Below, piece by piece: positions 1 through 6,032 of a stretch of DNA of 6,282 nt (within the stretch, counting starts at the first letter, position 1; every line of letters starts with the position of its first letter). The notes under the pieces are model-generated. The model had not been told where the DNA came from. It worked only from the letters and a program-made list of their open reading frames with translations, and did not search any database. Position numbers and translations under genes: made by a program. This DNA comes from Pseudomonadota bacterium (lineage in GTDB: Bacteria; Pseudomonadota; Alphaproteobacteria; Acetobacterales; Acetobacteraceae): contig JAKAZN010000123.1 of the NCBI GenBank assembly GCA_021815835.1, positions 1 through 6,282 on the forward strand, in the 5' to 3' direction.

Positions 1-1
1 C

Positions 2-823
2 TGGGATCTGCAGATCGCTTCGCGCGGGCGGTTCGTGCTGGGGCTGGGGCCGCAGATCCGCGCGCATAACGAACGCCGATTCTCCGTGCCCTGGTCCGCG
101 CCCGCGCCGCGGCTGCGCGATTATGTGCACGCGCTGCGCGCGATCTGGACCGCGTGGGAGCAGGGCGCGAAACTGAACCACGAAGGCCCGCATTATCGCT
201 TCACCCTGATGCCACCCTATTTCGTGCCGCCCTCGCTGCATCTGCCGATGGTGCCGGTCACGCTCGCCGCCGTCGGGCCGAACACCTTGCGCCTGGCCGG
301 GGAGGTCGCGGACGGCGTGCGCCTGCACGGGTTCTGCACGCGCGCCTACATGGATGCCGAAATCCTGCCGCGCCTCGCCGAGGGCTTCGCGCGCGCCGCG
401 CGGGACCGCGCGCATTTCCAGATCATCGGCGGTGGCTTCGTCGCCACCGGCGCCGATGACGCGGCGGTGGCGCGCGCGATGGAGGTGGTGCGCGGGCGCA
501 TCGCCTTCTATGGCTCGACGCAGGCCTATTGGCCGGTGCTGGAGATGCACGGGCTGGGCGAGCTCGGCCGCAAGCTGAACGCGATGACCCGGGCCGGGCA
601 GTGGACGGCGATGGCGGCGGAGATTTCCGATGACGTCGTCGCGTTGTTCGCCGCGATCGGCCGGCACGATCAGCTCGCGCGCGCGATCGCGGAACGGTTC
701 GGGCCGGAGATCGACGCGATCGCGCTGCCGCCCGGCCTGCCGGCGGATCTGCTGGCGGAGCTTGCGTCCCTGACGTCGAAATTCCAGGGGTACCGCGCCA
801 CCTGGCCCGCCCCGCCCGCATGA
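2..823 (+). CDS. LLM-class flavin-dependent oxidoreductase (TIGR03617-like), 5'-truncated by window edge
   Basis: Luciferase-like monooxygenase-fold (TIM barrel) oxidoreductase; 273 C-terminal residues are visible. The frame is open from base 2, so an internal GTG at 35 is not the start; I estimate 50-70 N-terminal residues lie outside the window. The first residues read WDLQIASRGRFVLGLG, then RAHNERRF and WSAPAPRLRDYV, followed by LRAIWTAWEQG and an AAVGPNTLRLAGEVADGV block. This order is characteristic of the LLM subgroup annotated as 'TIGR03617 family F420-dependent oxidoreductase'. The family uses reduced F420 or FMN to oxidise or reduce small organic substrates in the cytoplasm; which cofactor is used here cannot be seen, and FMN is more likely in an alphaproteobacterium. 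The TGA stop is 10 bp before the CoA-transferase A gene, and its last bases form that gene's ribosome binding site, so the genes are probably co-transcribed. Family call is firm; substrate is unknown. Confidence 0.88.
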   Translation, partial: WDLQIASRGRFVLGLGPQIRAHNERRFSVPWSAPAPRLRDYVHALRAIWTAWEQGAKLNHEGPHYRFTLMPPYFVPPSLHLPMVPVTLAAVGPNTLRLAGEVADGVRLHGFCTRAYMDAEILPRLAEGFARAARDRAHFQIIGGGFVATGADDAAVARAMEVVRGRIAFYGSTQAYWPVLEMHGLGELGRKLNAMTRAGQWTAMAAEISDDVVALFAAIGRHDQLARAIAERFGPEIDAIALPPGLPADLLAELASLTSKFQGYRATWPAPPA

Positions 824-833
824 AGGTCCCGCC

Positions 834-1571
834 ATGACGGAAAAGCTCCGCCCCGATCTTGCCGCCGCCGTCGCCGATATTCCGGATGGCGCGACCATCG
901 CCTTCGCCGGTTTCGGGATGCCCGGCACGCCGTTCAACCTGATCGCCGCGCTGGCGGAACAGGGGGCGAAGAACCTGACCCTGATCGCCAATACCACCGG
1001 CGGCGCGCAGCAACCGCGGATGCCCGATATCGGGATGCTGGTGGAGCGCGGCCGGGTGCGCAAGGTGATCTGCGCGTTCACCGCCGCCACCCGCGCCTCC
1101 GACGTGCTGCCCTTCACGAAATACTACGAGGCCGGCGAGGTCGAGGCGGAGCTGGTGCCGCAGGGAACGCTCGCGGAACGATTGCGCGCCGCCGGGGCGG
1201 GCATCCCCGCCTTCTACACCCCGACCGCGGTGGGCACCGAGCTTGCGGAGGGCCGTGAGCGGCGCTTCTTCAATGGCCGCGAGTACCTGCTCGAGCATGC
1301 CCTGCCGGTCGATTACGCCTTCCTGCGCGCGCGCCGCGCCGATGCCTCGGGGAACCTGCAATTTCACCGTTCGCAACGCAACTTCAACCCGGTGATGGCG
1401 ATGGCGGCGCGGATCGCGATCGCCGAGATCGAGGAACCGATCCTGCCGCCCGGCGCGATCGACCCCGACGCGGTCCACACGCCGGGCATCTTCATCCACC
1501 GCCTGGTCCAGATCCCGCCGCCACCGTTGGGACTCTGGCCGCAGAAGCGCCAGGAGCGCGTGCGCCCATGA
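834..1571 (+). CDS. 3-oxoacid-type CoA transferase, subunit A
   Basis: Alpha subunit (245 aa) of a family I CoA transferase, the heteromeric SCOT/3-oxoadipate:succinyl-CoA transferase group, which moves CoA from a donor such as succinyl-CoA to a free acid. Evidence: the CoA-binding glycine motif at residues 18-33 (DGATIAFAGFGMPGTP), GAGIPAFYTPTAVGT at 121-135, a GNLQFHRSQRNFNPVMA block at 173-189, and VHTPGIFIHRLVQ near 214-226, all in the family order. The classic signature has Gly-Gly-Phe where this protein has Ala25-Gly-Phe. The C-terminus is a proline- and arginine-rich tail (about 228-245) after the conserved domain. The start is supported by GAAGG at 822-826, 7 nt before the ATG and overlapping the upstream stop. 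It overlaps subunit B by 4 bp (ATGA), typical of translational coupling. The exact acid substrate (acetoacetate, 3-oxoadipate or another) cannot be decided from sequence. Confidence 0.93.
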   Translation: MTEKLRPDLAAAVADIPDGATIAFAGFGMPGTPFNLIAALAEQGAKNLTLIANTTGGAQQPRMPDIGMLVERGRVRKVICAFTAATRASDVLPFTKYYEAGEVEAELVPQGTLAERLRAAGAGIPAFYTPTAVGTELAEGRERRFFNGREYLLEHALPVDYAFLRARRADASGNLQFHRSQRNFNPVMAMAARIAIAEIEEPILPPGAIDPDAVHTPGIFIHRLVQIPPPPLGLWPQKRQERVRP

Positions 1572-2224
1572 GCGGATCAACCCCCGATGCCCCTTTGGGT
1601 TTCACCCGCCAGCAGATGGCCGACCGCATCGCCGCGCGGTTCGAGGATGGCTGGATCGTCAATCTGGGCGTGGGGATGCCCACGCTCTGTTCCAACGTCG
1701 ATATTGCGCCGCGCCGGGTGATCTATCATTCCGAGAACGGCGTGATCGGCTATGGCCCGATCGCGCCGGCCGGGGAGGAAGACCTCGATCTGGTCAATGC
1801 CGGCGGGCAGAACGTGACCCTGCTCGCGGGTGCGGCGATGGTGCACCACGCCGACAGCTTCGCCATCATCCGCGGCGGGCGGATCGATGTGACCGTGATG
1901 GGCGCCTACGAGGTCTCCGCCGGGGGCGATTTCGCCAACTGGAAGATCGGCCGCGCCAAGGGCGGCGGGATCGGCGGGGCGATGGATCTCGCGGCCTGCG
2001 CCAAGCGGGTGTTCCTGGTGATGGAGCACGCCACCCGCTCGGGCGCGCCGCGCCTGGTGGGGCGCTGCGCGCTGCCGGTGACGGCGCGCAAGGTGGTCTC
2101 GCTGGTGGCGACCAATCTCGGCGTGTTCGCGCCGGTGGGGGAGGGGTTTCGTATCCACGAGCTTGCCCCCGGCGTGACCCGCGAGGCCGCCGCCGCGGCG
2201 ACCGGGGCGAAATTGCTGGATTGA
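1568..2224 (+). CDS. 3-oxoacid-type CoA transferase, subunit B
   Basis: Beta subunit (218 aa), partner of the gene just upstream. It carries the catalytic glutamate, Glu56 in HSENGVIGYGP (54-64), which in family I CoA transferases forms the enzyme-CoA thioester intermediate. Other family blocks follow in order: NLGVGMPTL at 32-40, GGRIDVTVMGAYEVSAGGD near 99-117, a GGGIGGAMDLA stretch, VMEHATRSGAPRLVGRCALP, then a C-terminal TNLGVF. Length matches the usual bacterial beta subunit (about 205-220 aa). The start ATG overlaps the stop of subunit A (ATGA); AGGAG at 1552-1556 lies 11 nt upstream, inside the subunit A gene. Both subunits look intact, so an active heteromer is expected. The gene ends 6 bp from the 3' end of a convergent gene. 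The preceding LLM oxidoreductase suggests a catabolic role for the operon; that is inference. Confidence 0.94.
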   Translation: MSGSTPDAPLGFTRQQMADRIAARFEDGWIVNLGVGMPTLCSNVDIAPRRVIYHSENGVIGYGPIAPAGEEDLDLVNAGGQNVTLLAGAAMVHHADSFAIIRGGRIDVTVMGAYEVSAGGDFANWKIGRAKGGGIGGAMDLAACAKRVFLVMEHATRSGAPRLVGRCALPVTARKVVSLVATNLGVFAPVGEGFRIHELAPGVTREAAAAATGAKLLD

Positions 2225-2230
2225 ACCGGG

Positions 2231-2815
2231 TCAGCGCGGCCCGGCCAGCGCGCCGATCGCACCGACCGCGCGGCAGGCGCGCGCGAGGCGGCGCACGCTT
2301 CGATCCGTCATCCCGCCGAGCGCCGCCGCCCGGCCCGGCGCATGGCGCGCGAGCGCCGCCCAGCGCAACGGCCCCAGCGCCGGCGCGCCGGGATGGCTCG
2401 CGGTGGCGAAGACGGGCGAGAGAAACACCAGCCGCGCGCCGGCCCGTACCGCGCGCCGCGCGGCTTGGGCGTCATGCGCCGAGCTCGTGAGCATCGCGCC
2501 GCGCCGCGTCCGCGCCGCGTCCGGCCAGCGCCCGTCGCGCAGATGCACGCCCGCGCCCAGCGCCGCGGCCAGGCGTGCATCCCCGGCCACCACCAGCATC
2601 AGGCGCCGCGCCCGGCACAGGCGCGCCAGCGCGCCGCCCAGCGCGGCGCGCCCGGGTGCGCCGTCATGACGGAACACCACGCCGGCGCGCCCTCGCGGCA
2701 ACGAAGCCGCCGCCGCCAACGGGTCGGCGAGCCGGACCGCGTCGGTGAACAGCCACAGCGCCGGCACCACGCCGCGGCGCCGCGTCAGCGCCCATCGCCG
2801 CAATCCCCGATCCAT
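2231..2815 (-). CDS. TenI/ThiE-like protein (thiamine phosphate synthase superfamily), probably not a classical ThiE
   Basis: A 194-aa TIM-barrel protein of the ThiE/TenI superfamily. Recognisable pieces: LWLFTDAVRLADP (20-32, first strand), GAGVHLRDGRW (87-97), FLSPVFATASHPGAPALGP (131-149) and AALGGMTDRSVRRL (164-177), ending GAIGALAG. The fold is clear, but residues used for pyrophosphate and HMP-PP handling in true ThiE are replaced: the REK-type motif is FRHD (48-51), the ND pair is GD (78-79), the GQxD after GVH is RDG, and the TK after SPVF is SH (140-141). A TenI-like or accessory thiamine role, or a different function, is therefore more likely than canonical thiamine phosphate synthesis. 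The ATG at 2815 is chosen because upstream codons run through a non-coding tandem repeat. The Shine-Dalgarno is weak (G-rich, GGGAAAC nearby). Divergent from the methyltransferase-like gene and convergent with the CoA-transferase operon. Confidence 0.78.
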   Translation of the reverse strand: MDRGLRRWALTRRRGVVPALWLFTDAVRLADPLAAAASLPRGRAGVVFRHDGAPGRAALGGALARLCRARRLMLVVAGDARLAAALGAGVHLRDGRWPDAARTRRGAMLTSSAHDAQAARRAVRAGARLVFLSPVFATASHPGAPALGPLRWAALARHAPGRAAALGGMTDRSVRRLARACRAVGAIGALAGPR

Positions 2816-2848
2816 CCCCGGTTTCCCGCCCGCTCCGTTCCGGTCATA

Positions 2849-2952
2849 GATATGCCTTGCGCTGCCGCGCGGGGATATGCCTTGCGCGGTCGCGCGGGGA
2901 TACGCCACGCGCGGTCGCGCGGGGATACGCCACGCGCGGTCGCGCGGGGATA
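2849..2952. repeat. Tandem array of four 25-bp units in the divergent intergenic region
   Basis: Four head-to-tail 25-bp units at 2849-2873, 2874-2898, 2899-2923 and 2924-2948, then the first four bases (GATA) of a fifth. Each starts GATAYGCC and ends in CGCGCGGG. Units 3 and 4 are identical, unit 2 differs from them at 3 positions, and unit 1 differs from unit 2 at 2. The core CGCGC-GGTC-GCGCG (units 2-4) is an inverted repeat that can form a short hairpin. It fills most of the space between the divergent starts at 2815 and 2967. Because 25 is not a multiple of 3, it does not encode a periodic peptide. It could be a stack of regulator sites or slippage-prone DNA; no function is shown. Confidence 0.93.
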
Positions 2953-2955
2953 GCG

Positions 2956-2961
2956 AAGGGA
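2956..2961 (+). promoter_or_regulatory. Ribosome binding site that fixes the methyltransferase-like start
   Basis: AAGGGA lies 5 nt before the ATG at 2967, just downstream of the tandem repeats. An in-frame ATG at 2877 sits inside the repeats, and the 30 codons between would read through them. This site is the reason for preferring 2967. Confidence 0.7.
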
Positions 2962-2966
2962 CCAGG

Positions 2967-3962
2967 ATGAGCCGCCAGCCGCAAACCAACCGCCTTGCCG
3001 CCGCGCGCATCGCGGCCGCGTCGGGTCGTTACGAGGAGGCGCTGGGCGCCTATCTGGAGCTGCTCGGCCCCGAGCCGCTGAACAGCGCGCTGTTTGCCGA
3101 ACTGCTCGCCGTGCGCGGCCAGCTCGTGCAGATCCGCGGCACGACGGAGTTGCTGCACCAGCAGCGGGAGGCGAATATCCTCGCCGGCAAGCAGGAACTG
3201 GTCCGGCTGCGCGCCGATCCGGCGCTGGCCGATCCGCGGCGGCTGGAGCGTCATGGCGCGACGATCTACTCGCAGCACGACGAGGACGGCATCATCGCCG
3301 AGATCTTCCGCCGGATCGGCGCCGAATCGCGCATCTTTTTCGAATTCGGGGTCGAGGATGGCCTGGAATGCAATACCCACGCGCTGCTGCACCAGGGCTG
3401 GCGGGGCGGGTGGGCGGAGGCGAGTGCCGCGCACGCCGAGGCCATCCGCCGGCGCTTTCGCATCGTGCTCGACGCCGGGCGGCTCAAGCTCGCGACCAGC
3501 CTGGTGAGCCGCGAGAACATCGACGAGGTGGTCCGCGCGCTGGCGCTGCCGGGGGAGATCGATCTGCTGTCGATCGATATCGACGGCAACGATTACTGGG
3601 TGTTCAAGGCGCTGGAAGCGACCCGGCCGCGCGTGGCGGTGATCGAATACAACGCCAAGTTCCCGCCGCCGATGAAGCATGTGATGGCCTACCAGCCGGA
3701 ACGCGCCTGGGCCGGGACGGATTACTACGGGTGCTCGTTGCAATCGCTGACCGAGCTCGCGACGGCGAAGGGCTACAGCCTGGTCGGGTGCAATATCACC
3801 GGGGTGAATGCGTTCTTTGTCCGTTCCGATCTGGTGGGGGAACATTTCGCCACGCCGGCGACGGCGGCGCATCTCTATCAGCCGCCGCGCTACGAATTGT
3901 TCCGCATGGGCGCGTTCGAGACCGGCCATCCGGCCGATTTCGGGATGTGGGTGGAGGGCTAG
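2967..3962 (+). CDS. FkbM-like SAM-dependent methyltransferase-family protein with N-terminal helical (TPR-like) segment
   Basis: A 331-aa soluble protein with no signal peptide or membrane segment. Residues 8-65 are helical and Ala/Leu-rich, with one TPR-like stretch (AAASGRYEEALGAYLELL, about 16-33). The Rossmann-like core starts at IYSQHDEDGIIAEIF (100-114), followed by the motif I region FFEFGVEDGLECNT (124-137), LLSIDIDGNDYWVFKAL (200-216), VIEYNAKFPPP (225-235), and a C-terminal block with TDYYGCSLQSL (251-261) and GYSLVGCNITGVNAFFV (269-285). I recognise this block order from conserved proteins usually labelled FkbM-family methyltransferase or hypothetical, often near glycan or surface-polymer genes. 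Motif I has Glu130 where classical class I methyltransferases have Gly, so activity should not be assumed. The Asp203/Asp205/Asp209 cluster may bind a ligand. It has its own promoter region, shared divergently with the TenI-like gene, and converges on holC. The substrate is unknown. Confidence 0.8.
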   Translation: MSRQPQTNRLAAARIAAASGRYEEALGAYLELLGPEPLNSALFAELLAVRGQLVQIRGTTELLHQQREANILAGKQELVRLRADPALADPRRLERHGATIYSQHDEDGIIAEIFRRIGAESRIFFEFGVEDGLECNTHALLHQGWRGGWAEASAAHAEAIRRRFRIVLDAGRLKLATSLVSRENIDEVVRALALPGEIDLLSIDIDGNDYWVFKALEATRPRVAVIEYNAKFPPPMKHVMAYQPERAWAGTDYYGCSLQSLTELATAKGYSLVGCNITGVNAFFVRSDLVGEHFATPATAAHLYQPPRYELFRMGAFETGHPADFGMWVEG

Positions 3963-4007
3963 TGCTCTGACTCATTCGGATAGATCAGCATGCGTCAGAG
4001 CACTAGC
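3958..4007 (+). terminator. Long perfect stem-loop at the end of the methyltransferase-like gene
   Basis: A perfect 14-bp inverted repeat, GCTAGTGCTCTGAC (3958-3971) and GTCAGAGCACTAGC (3994-4007), with a 22-nt loop. The left arm includes the TAG stop of the upstream gene (3960-3962). On the + strand it is followed by TTGATTTTG, a short T-rich tract, so Rho-independent termination is plausible. The loop is longer than in a typical terminator, so the stem may instead be part of a small repeated element. Confidence 0.6.
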
Positions 4008-4015
4008 TTGATTTT

Positions 4016-4064
4016 GTGGGCCGATTCAGCCAACGCCCGGAAGCAGGCGTTGGCATCGGACCAC
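4016..4064 (-). terminator. Second imperfect stem-loop, at the 3' end of holC
   Basis: The perfect inner stem GCCAACGCC (4029-4037) / GGCGTTGGC (4046-4054) has an 8-nt loop. Beyond a 3-nt bulge (TCA, 4026-4028) pairing continues: CCGAT (4021-4025) with ATCGG (4055-4059), then, past one mismatch, GTGG (4016-4019) with CCAC (4061-4064). It starts right at the holC stop, so it may terminate the - strand transcript. There is no T-tract on that strand, so it may act as a 3'-end stabiliser instead. Confidence 0.5.
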
Positions 4065-4510
4065 TAGCCCGCCTTCTCCCAGCCGCGCGCGCCCTGGCGC
4101 CAATAGATGGGCGCGATGCCGGCGGCGCGGATCGCCTGCCAGCGCTGCCGCGCCGCGGCGACCGCCGCATCGTCGGTGCCGTCGAACAGGTCGAAGACGC
4201 GCGCGAAATCGCCGGGCCGCGCGGTCTCCGCGCCATCGACCAGGAACAGATAGCGCGCACCGTTGGGAACGATATCGTCGGCGGCGAGCCAGATCGGTTG
4301 CAGCCCGGCGTCGCCGTCGGCCGCGGTGCCGTGCGGCAGCCAGTCGGGCGTGGCGGCTTCCCACAAGGCCGCGTCCAGCGCCGCGACCGAGGCGGGCGAG
4401 GGGCAGCGCACCACCGCCCGTTCGCCGGCGTTCAGCGTGCGCCCCAGCAGGTCCGGCAGGGCCTGGGCGAGCTTCGTTCGGGTCAGATGGTAGAACCCGA
4501 TTTCGACCAT
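4064..4510 (-). CDS. holC: DNA polymerase III subunit chi
   Basis: HolC (148 aa), the clamp-loader accessory subunit that, with psi in enterobacteria, links the polymerase III holoenzyme to SSB on lagging-strand DNA. The sequence has the family order: N-terminal EIGFYHLTRT (3-12), LLGRTLNAGERAVVR (21-35), ALWEAATPDWLPHGTA (48-63), LQPIWLAADDIVPNGARYLFLVDG (about 70-93), FARVFDLFDG (102-111), and a C-terminal RQRWQAIRAAG ... WEKAG. Length is normal for alphaproteobacterial HolC. The ATG lies 5 bp after the pepA stop with no clear Shine-Dalgarno, so translation probably depends on coupling to pepA. The pepA-holC order is common in proteobacteria, which supports the call. The gene ends inside a hairpin region shared with a convergent gene. 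Confidence 0.92.
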   Translation of the reverse strand: MVEIGFYHLTRTKLAQALPDLLGRTLNAGERAVVRCPSPASVAALDAALWEAATPDWLPHGTAADGDAGLQPIWLAADDIVPNGARYLFLVDGAETARPGDFARVFDLFDGTDDAAVAAARQRWQAIRAAGIAPIYWRQGARGWEKAG

Positions 4511-4515
4511 GCGGG

Positions 4516-5994
4516 CTACTGGCCGGCGCCGGTTTCGTAATGATCGGCGACCAGCCGGTCGAGCAGGCGCACGCCGAACGCGGTGGCGCCCTTGGGCGTG
4601 CAGGCGGCATCCTTGGACGACCAGGCCATGCCGGCGATGTCGAGATGCGCCCAGGGCTTGCCGTTCACGAAGCGTTGCAGGAATTGCGCGGCGGTGATCG
4701 ACCCGCCCGGCCGGCCGCCCACGTTCTTCATGTCCGCGATGGCGGATTTGATCTGGTCGTCGTACGCCTCGGCCAGGGGCATCCGCCAGAGTTTCTCGCC
4801 GACCGCGCGGCCGGCGGCGTCCAGCCGCCCGGCGAGTTCGTCGTTGTTGGCGAACATGCCGGCGTGCTCGTGGCCGAGCGCGATGATGATCGCGCCGGTC
4901 AGGGTCGCCAGATCGACCATGAACACCGGATCGAAATTCTTCTGGCAGTACCAGAGAACATCCGCGAGTACCAGGCGCCCCTCGGCGTCGGTGTTGATGA
5001 CCTCGATCGTCTGCCCGGAATAGCTGGTCACCACGTCGCCCGGCCGCTGCGCATTGCCCGACGGCATGTTCTCCACCAGCCCGATCAGGCCGACCGCGTT
5101 CACCTTCGCCGCGCGCCCGGCCAGCGCCGCCATCAGGCCGGTCACGGTGCCGGCGCCGGCCATGTCCCATTTCATGTCCTCCATCCCGCCGGCGGGCTTG
5201 ATGCTGATCCCGCCGGTGTCGAAGGTCACGCCCTTGCCGATGAAGGCCACCGGCTTCGCGCCCGCCGCCCCGCCGTTCCAGCGCATCACGACCATGCGCG
5301 CTTCGTTCACGCTGCCTTGCGCGACGCCGAGCAGGGCGCCGAAGCCGAGCGTGTGCATCTCCGCCGGCCCCATCACCTCGACCTCGAGGCCGAGGGCGGC
5401 GAGGCCGCGGCAGCGTTCGGCGAACTCGGCCGGGTTGAGGATGTTGGGCGGCTCGCTCACCAGATCCCGGGTCACGAACACGCCCTCGGCGAGCCTGCGC
5501 AGCGGGGCGTAGGCGGCCTCGGCGGCGGGGGCTTCGGCGATGAGCAGGGTGAGGCGGGCGAGGCGCGGCTTGTCCTCGGGCTTTTCCTTGGTGCGGTATT
5601 TATCGAAACGATAGGCGCGCAGGGTGGCGCCGTGGGCGAGGCTGGCGGCCTCGGCCGGGGTCAGCGCGTCGGCGGCGACGTGGATCTCCGGCTCGCGGGC
5701 GAGCGCGGCGGCGACGGCGCCGCCGGCATCCTCCAGCCGGCGCGTGGTACGATCGGCGGGTTTGCCGAGGCCGACGGCGAGGACCCGGGAAAATCCGGCG
5801 CCGGGGGCGAGGATGGTGCAGGTCTTGCCCTTGGCGCCCTTGAACTCGGCGGCGGCGAGGGCGCGGGCGATGGCGCCGTCCGTTGCCTGGTCGGCCGCCT
5901 GGGCGAGGCCGGAGAGCGCGGCGCCCTCATGCAGCGGCAGGACGAGGGCGCCCTTCGGCGGCAGGGACGGCGCGGCGAAGGCGATGTCGAGCAT
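4516..5994 (-). CDS. pepA: Leucyl aminopeptidase (cytosol aminopeptidase, M17 family)
   Basis: A 492-aa two-metal aminopeptidase that removes N-terminal residues, preferring Leu, from peptides in the cytoplasm; family members form hexamers. The N-terminal macrodomain-like half runs to about residue 165; the catalytic half follows. Metal ligands and catalytic residues match E. coli PepA in spacing: Lys254 and Asp259 in IGKGVTFDTGG, Lys266 in SIKPAGG, Asp277 in KWDMAGAG, and Asp336, Glu338 and Arg340 in the NTDAEGRL signature. Full length, no frameshift, so active enzyme is expected. The start ATG at 5994 is preceded by GGAG (6008-6005 on the - strand) at 10-nt spacing. holC follows 5 bp downstream on the same strand. 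In E. coli PepA also binds DNA as a regulator and recombination accessory factor; whether this protein does so cannot be judged here. Confidence 0.97.
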   Translation of the reverse strand: MLDIAFAAPSLPPKGALVLPLHEGAALSGLAQAADQATDGAIARALAAAEFKGAKGKTCTILAPGAGFSRVLAVGLGKPADRTTRRLEDAGGAVAAALAREPEIHVAADALTPAEAASLAHGATLRAYRFDKYRTKEKPEDKPRLARLTLLIAEAPAAEAAYAPLRRLAEGVFVTRDLVSEPPNILNPAEFAERCRGLAALGLEVEVMGPAEMHTLGFGALLGVAQGSVNEARMVVMRWNGGAAGAKPVAFIGKGVTFDTGGISIKPAGGMEDMKWDMAGAGTVTGLMAALAGRAAKVNAVGLIGLVENMPSGNAQRPGDVVTSYSGQTIEVINTDAEGRLVLADVLWYCQKNFDPVFMVDLATLTGAIIIALGHEHAGMFANNDELAGRLDAAGRAVGEKLWRMPLAEAYDDQIKSAIADMKNVGGRPGGSITAAQFLQRFVNGKPWAHLDIAGMAWSSKDAACTPKGATAFGVRLLDRLVADHYETGAGQ

Positions 5995-6032
5995 GGGGCG
6001 GCGGCTCCGAGGGCGTGGGGCGTGGGGCGGAC

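Larger units (their letters stand above)
3958..4068. other. 111-bp palindromic segment bounded by 7-bp inverted repeats, possible MITE/REP-like element
   Basis: The segment begins GCTAGTG (3958-3964) and ends CACTAGC (4062-4068), an exact 7-bp inverted pair, and holds two consecutive hairpins. The stop codons of both convergent neighbours (TAG at 3960-3962 on +, and at 4066-4064 on -) lie inside the terminal repeats. No target-site duplication is evident. A bidirectional terminator region is the simpler reading; a small non-autonomous mobile repeat is the alternative. Confidence 0.3.

Noticed and set aside
423..1580. A 385-codon open frame on the - strand
   Set aside because: Antisense to the LLM and CoA-transferase A genes; the product is Arg/Gly/Pro-rich without any family motif, and the + strand genes explain the codon pattern.
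2849..2952. Possible CRISPR array
   Set aside because: The 25-bp units are directly abutting with no unique spacers between them, so this is a simple tandem repeat.
2342..2953. A 203-codon + strand frame across the TenI-like gene
   Set aside because: The product is almost entirely Arg, Ala, Pro and Gln; the - strand frame carries the TenI/ThiE signatures.
2877..2966. An in-frame upstream ATG extending the methyltransferase-like protein by 30 residues
   Set aside because: The extension is encoded by the 25-bp repeats and lacks a ribosome binding site, while the ATG at 2967 has AAGGGA at 5-nt spacing.
2816..3010. N-terminal extension of the TenI-like protein to 259 residues
   Set aside because: The added residues read through the tandem repeats and into the divergent gene and match nothing in the family, which normally starts just before the first barrel strand.
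2844..3929. A 361-codon - strand frame opposite the methyltransferase-like gene
   Set aside because: Runs through the tandem repeats and gives an Arg/Gln/His-rich product without motifs; the opposite strand carries conserved family blocks.
4068..5170. holC frame read upstream as one 368-residue protein
   Set aside because: Upstream of the ATG at 4510 the frame is the shadow of pepA, with an Arg/Gly-rich product; HolC homology begins exactly at that ATG.
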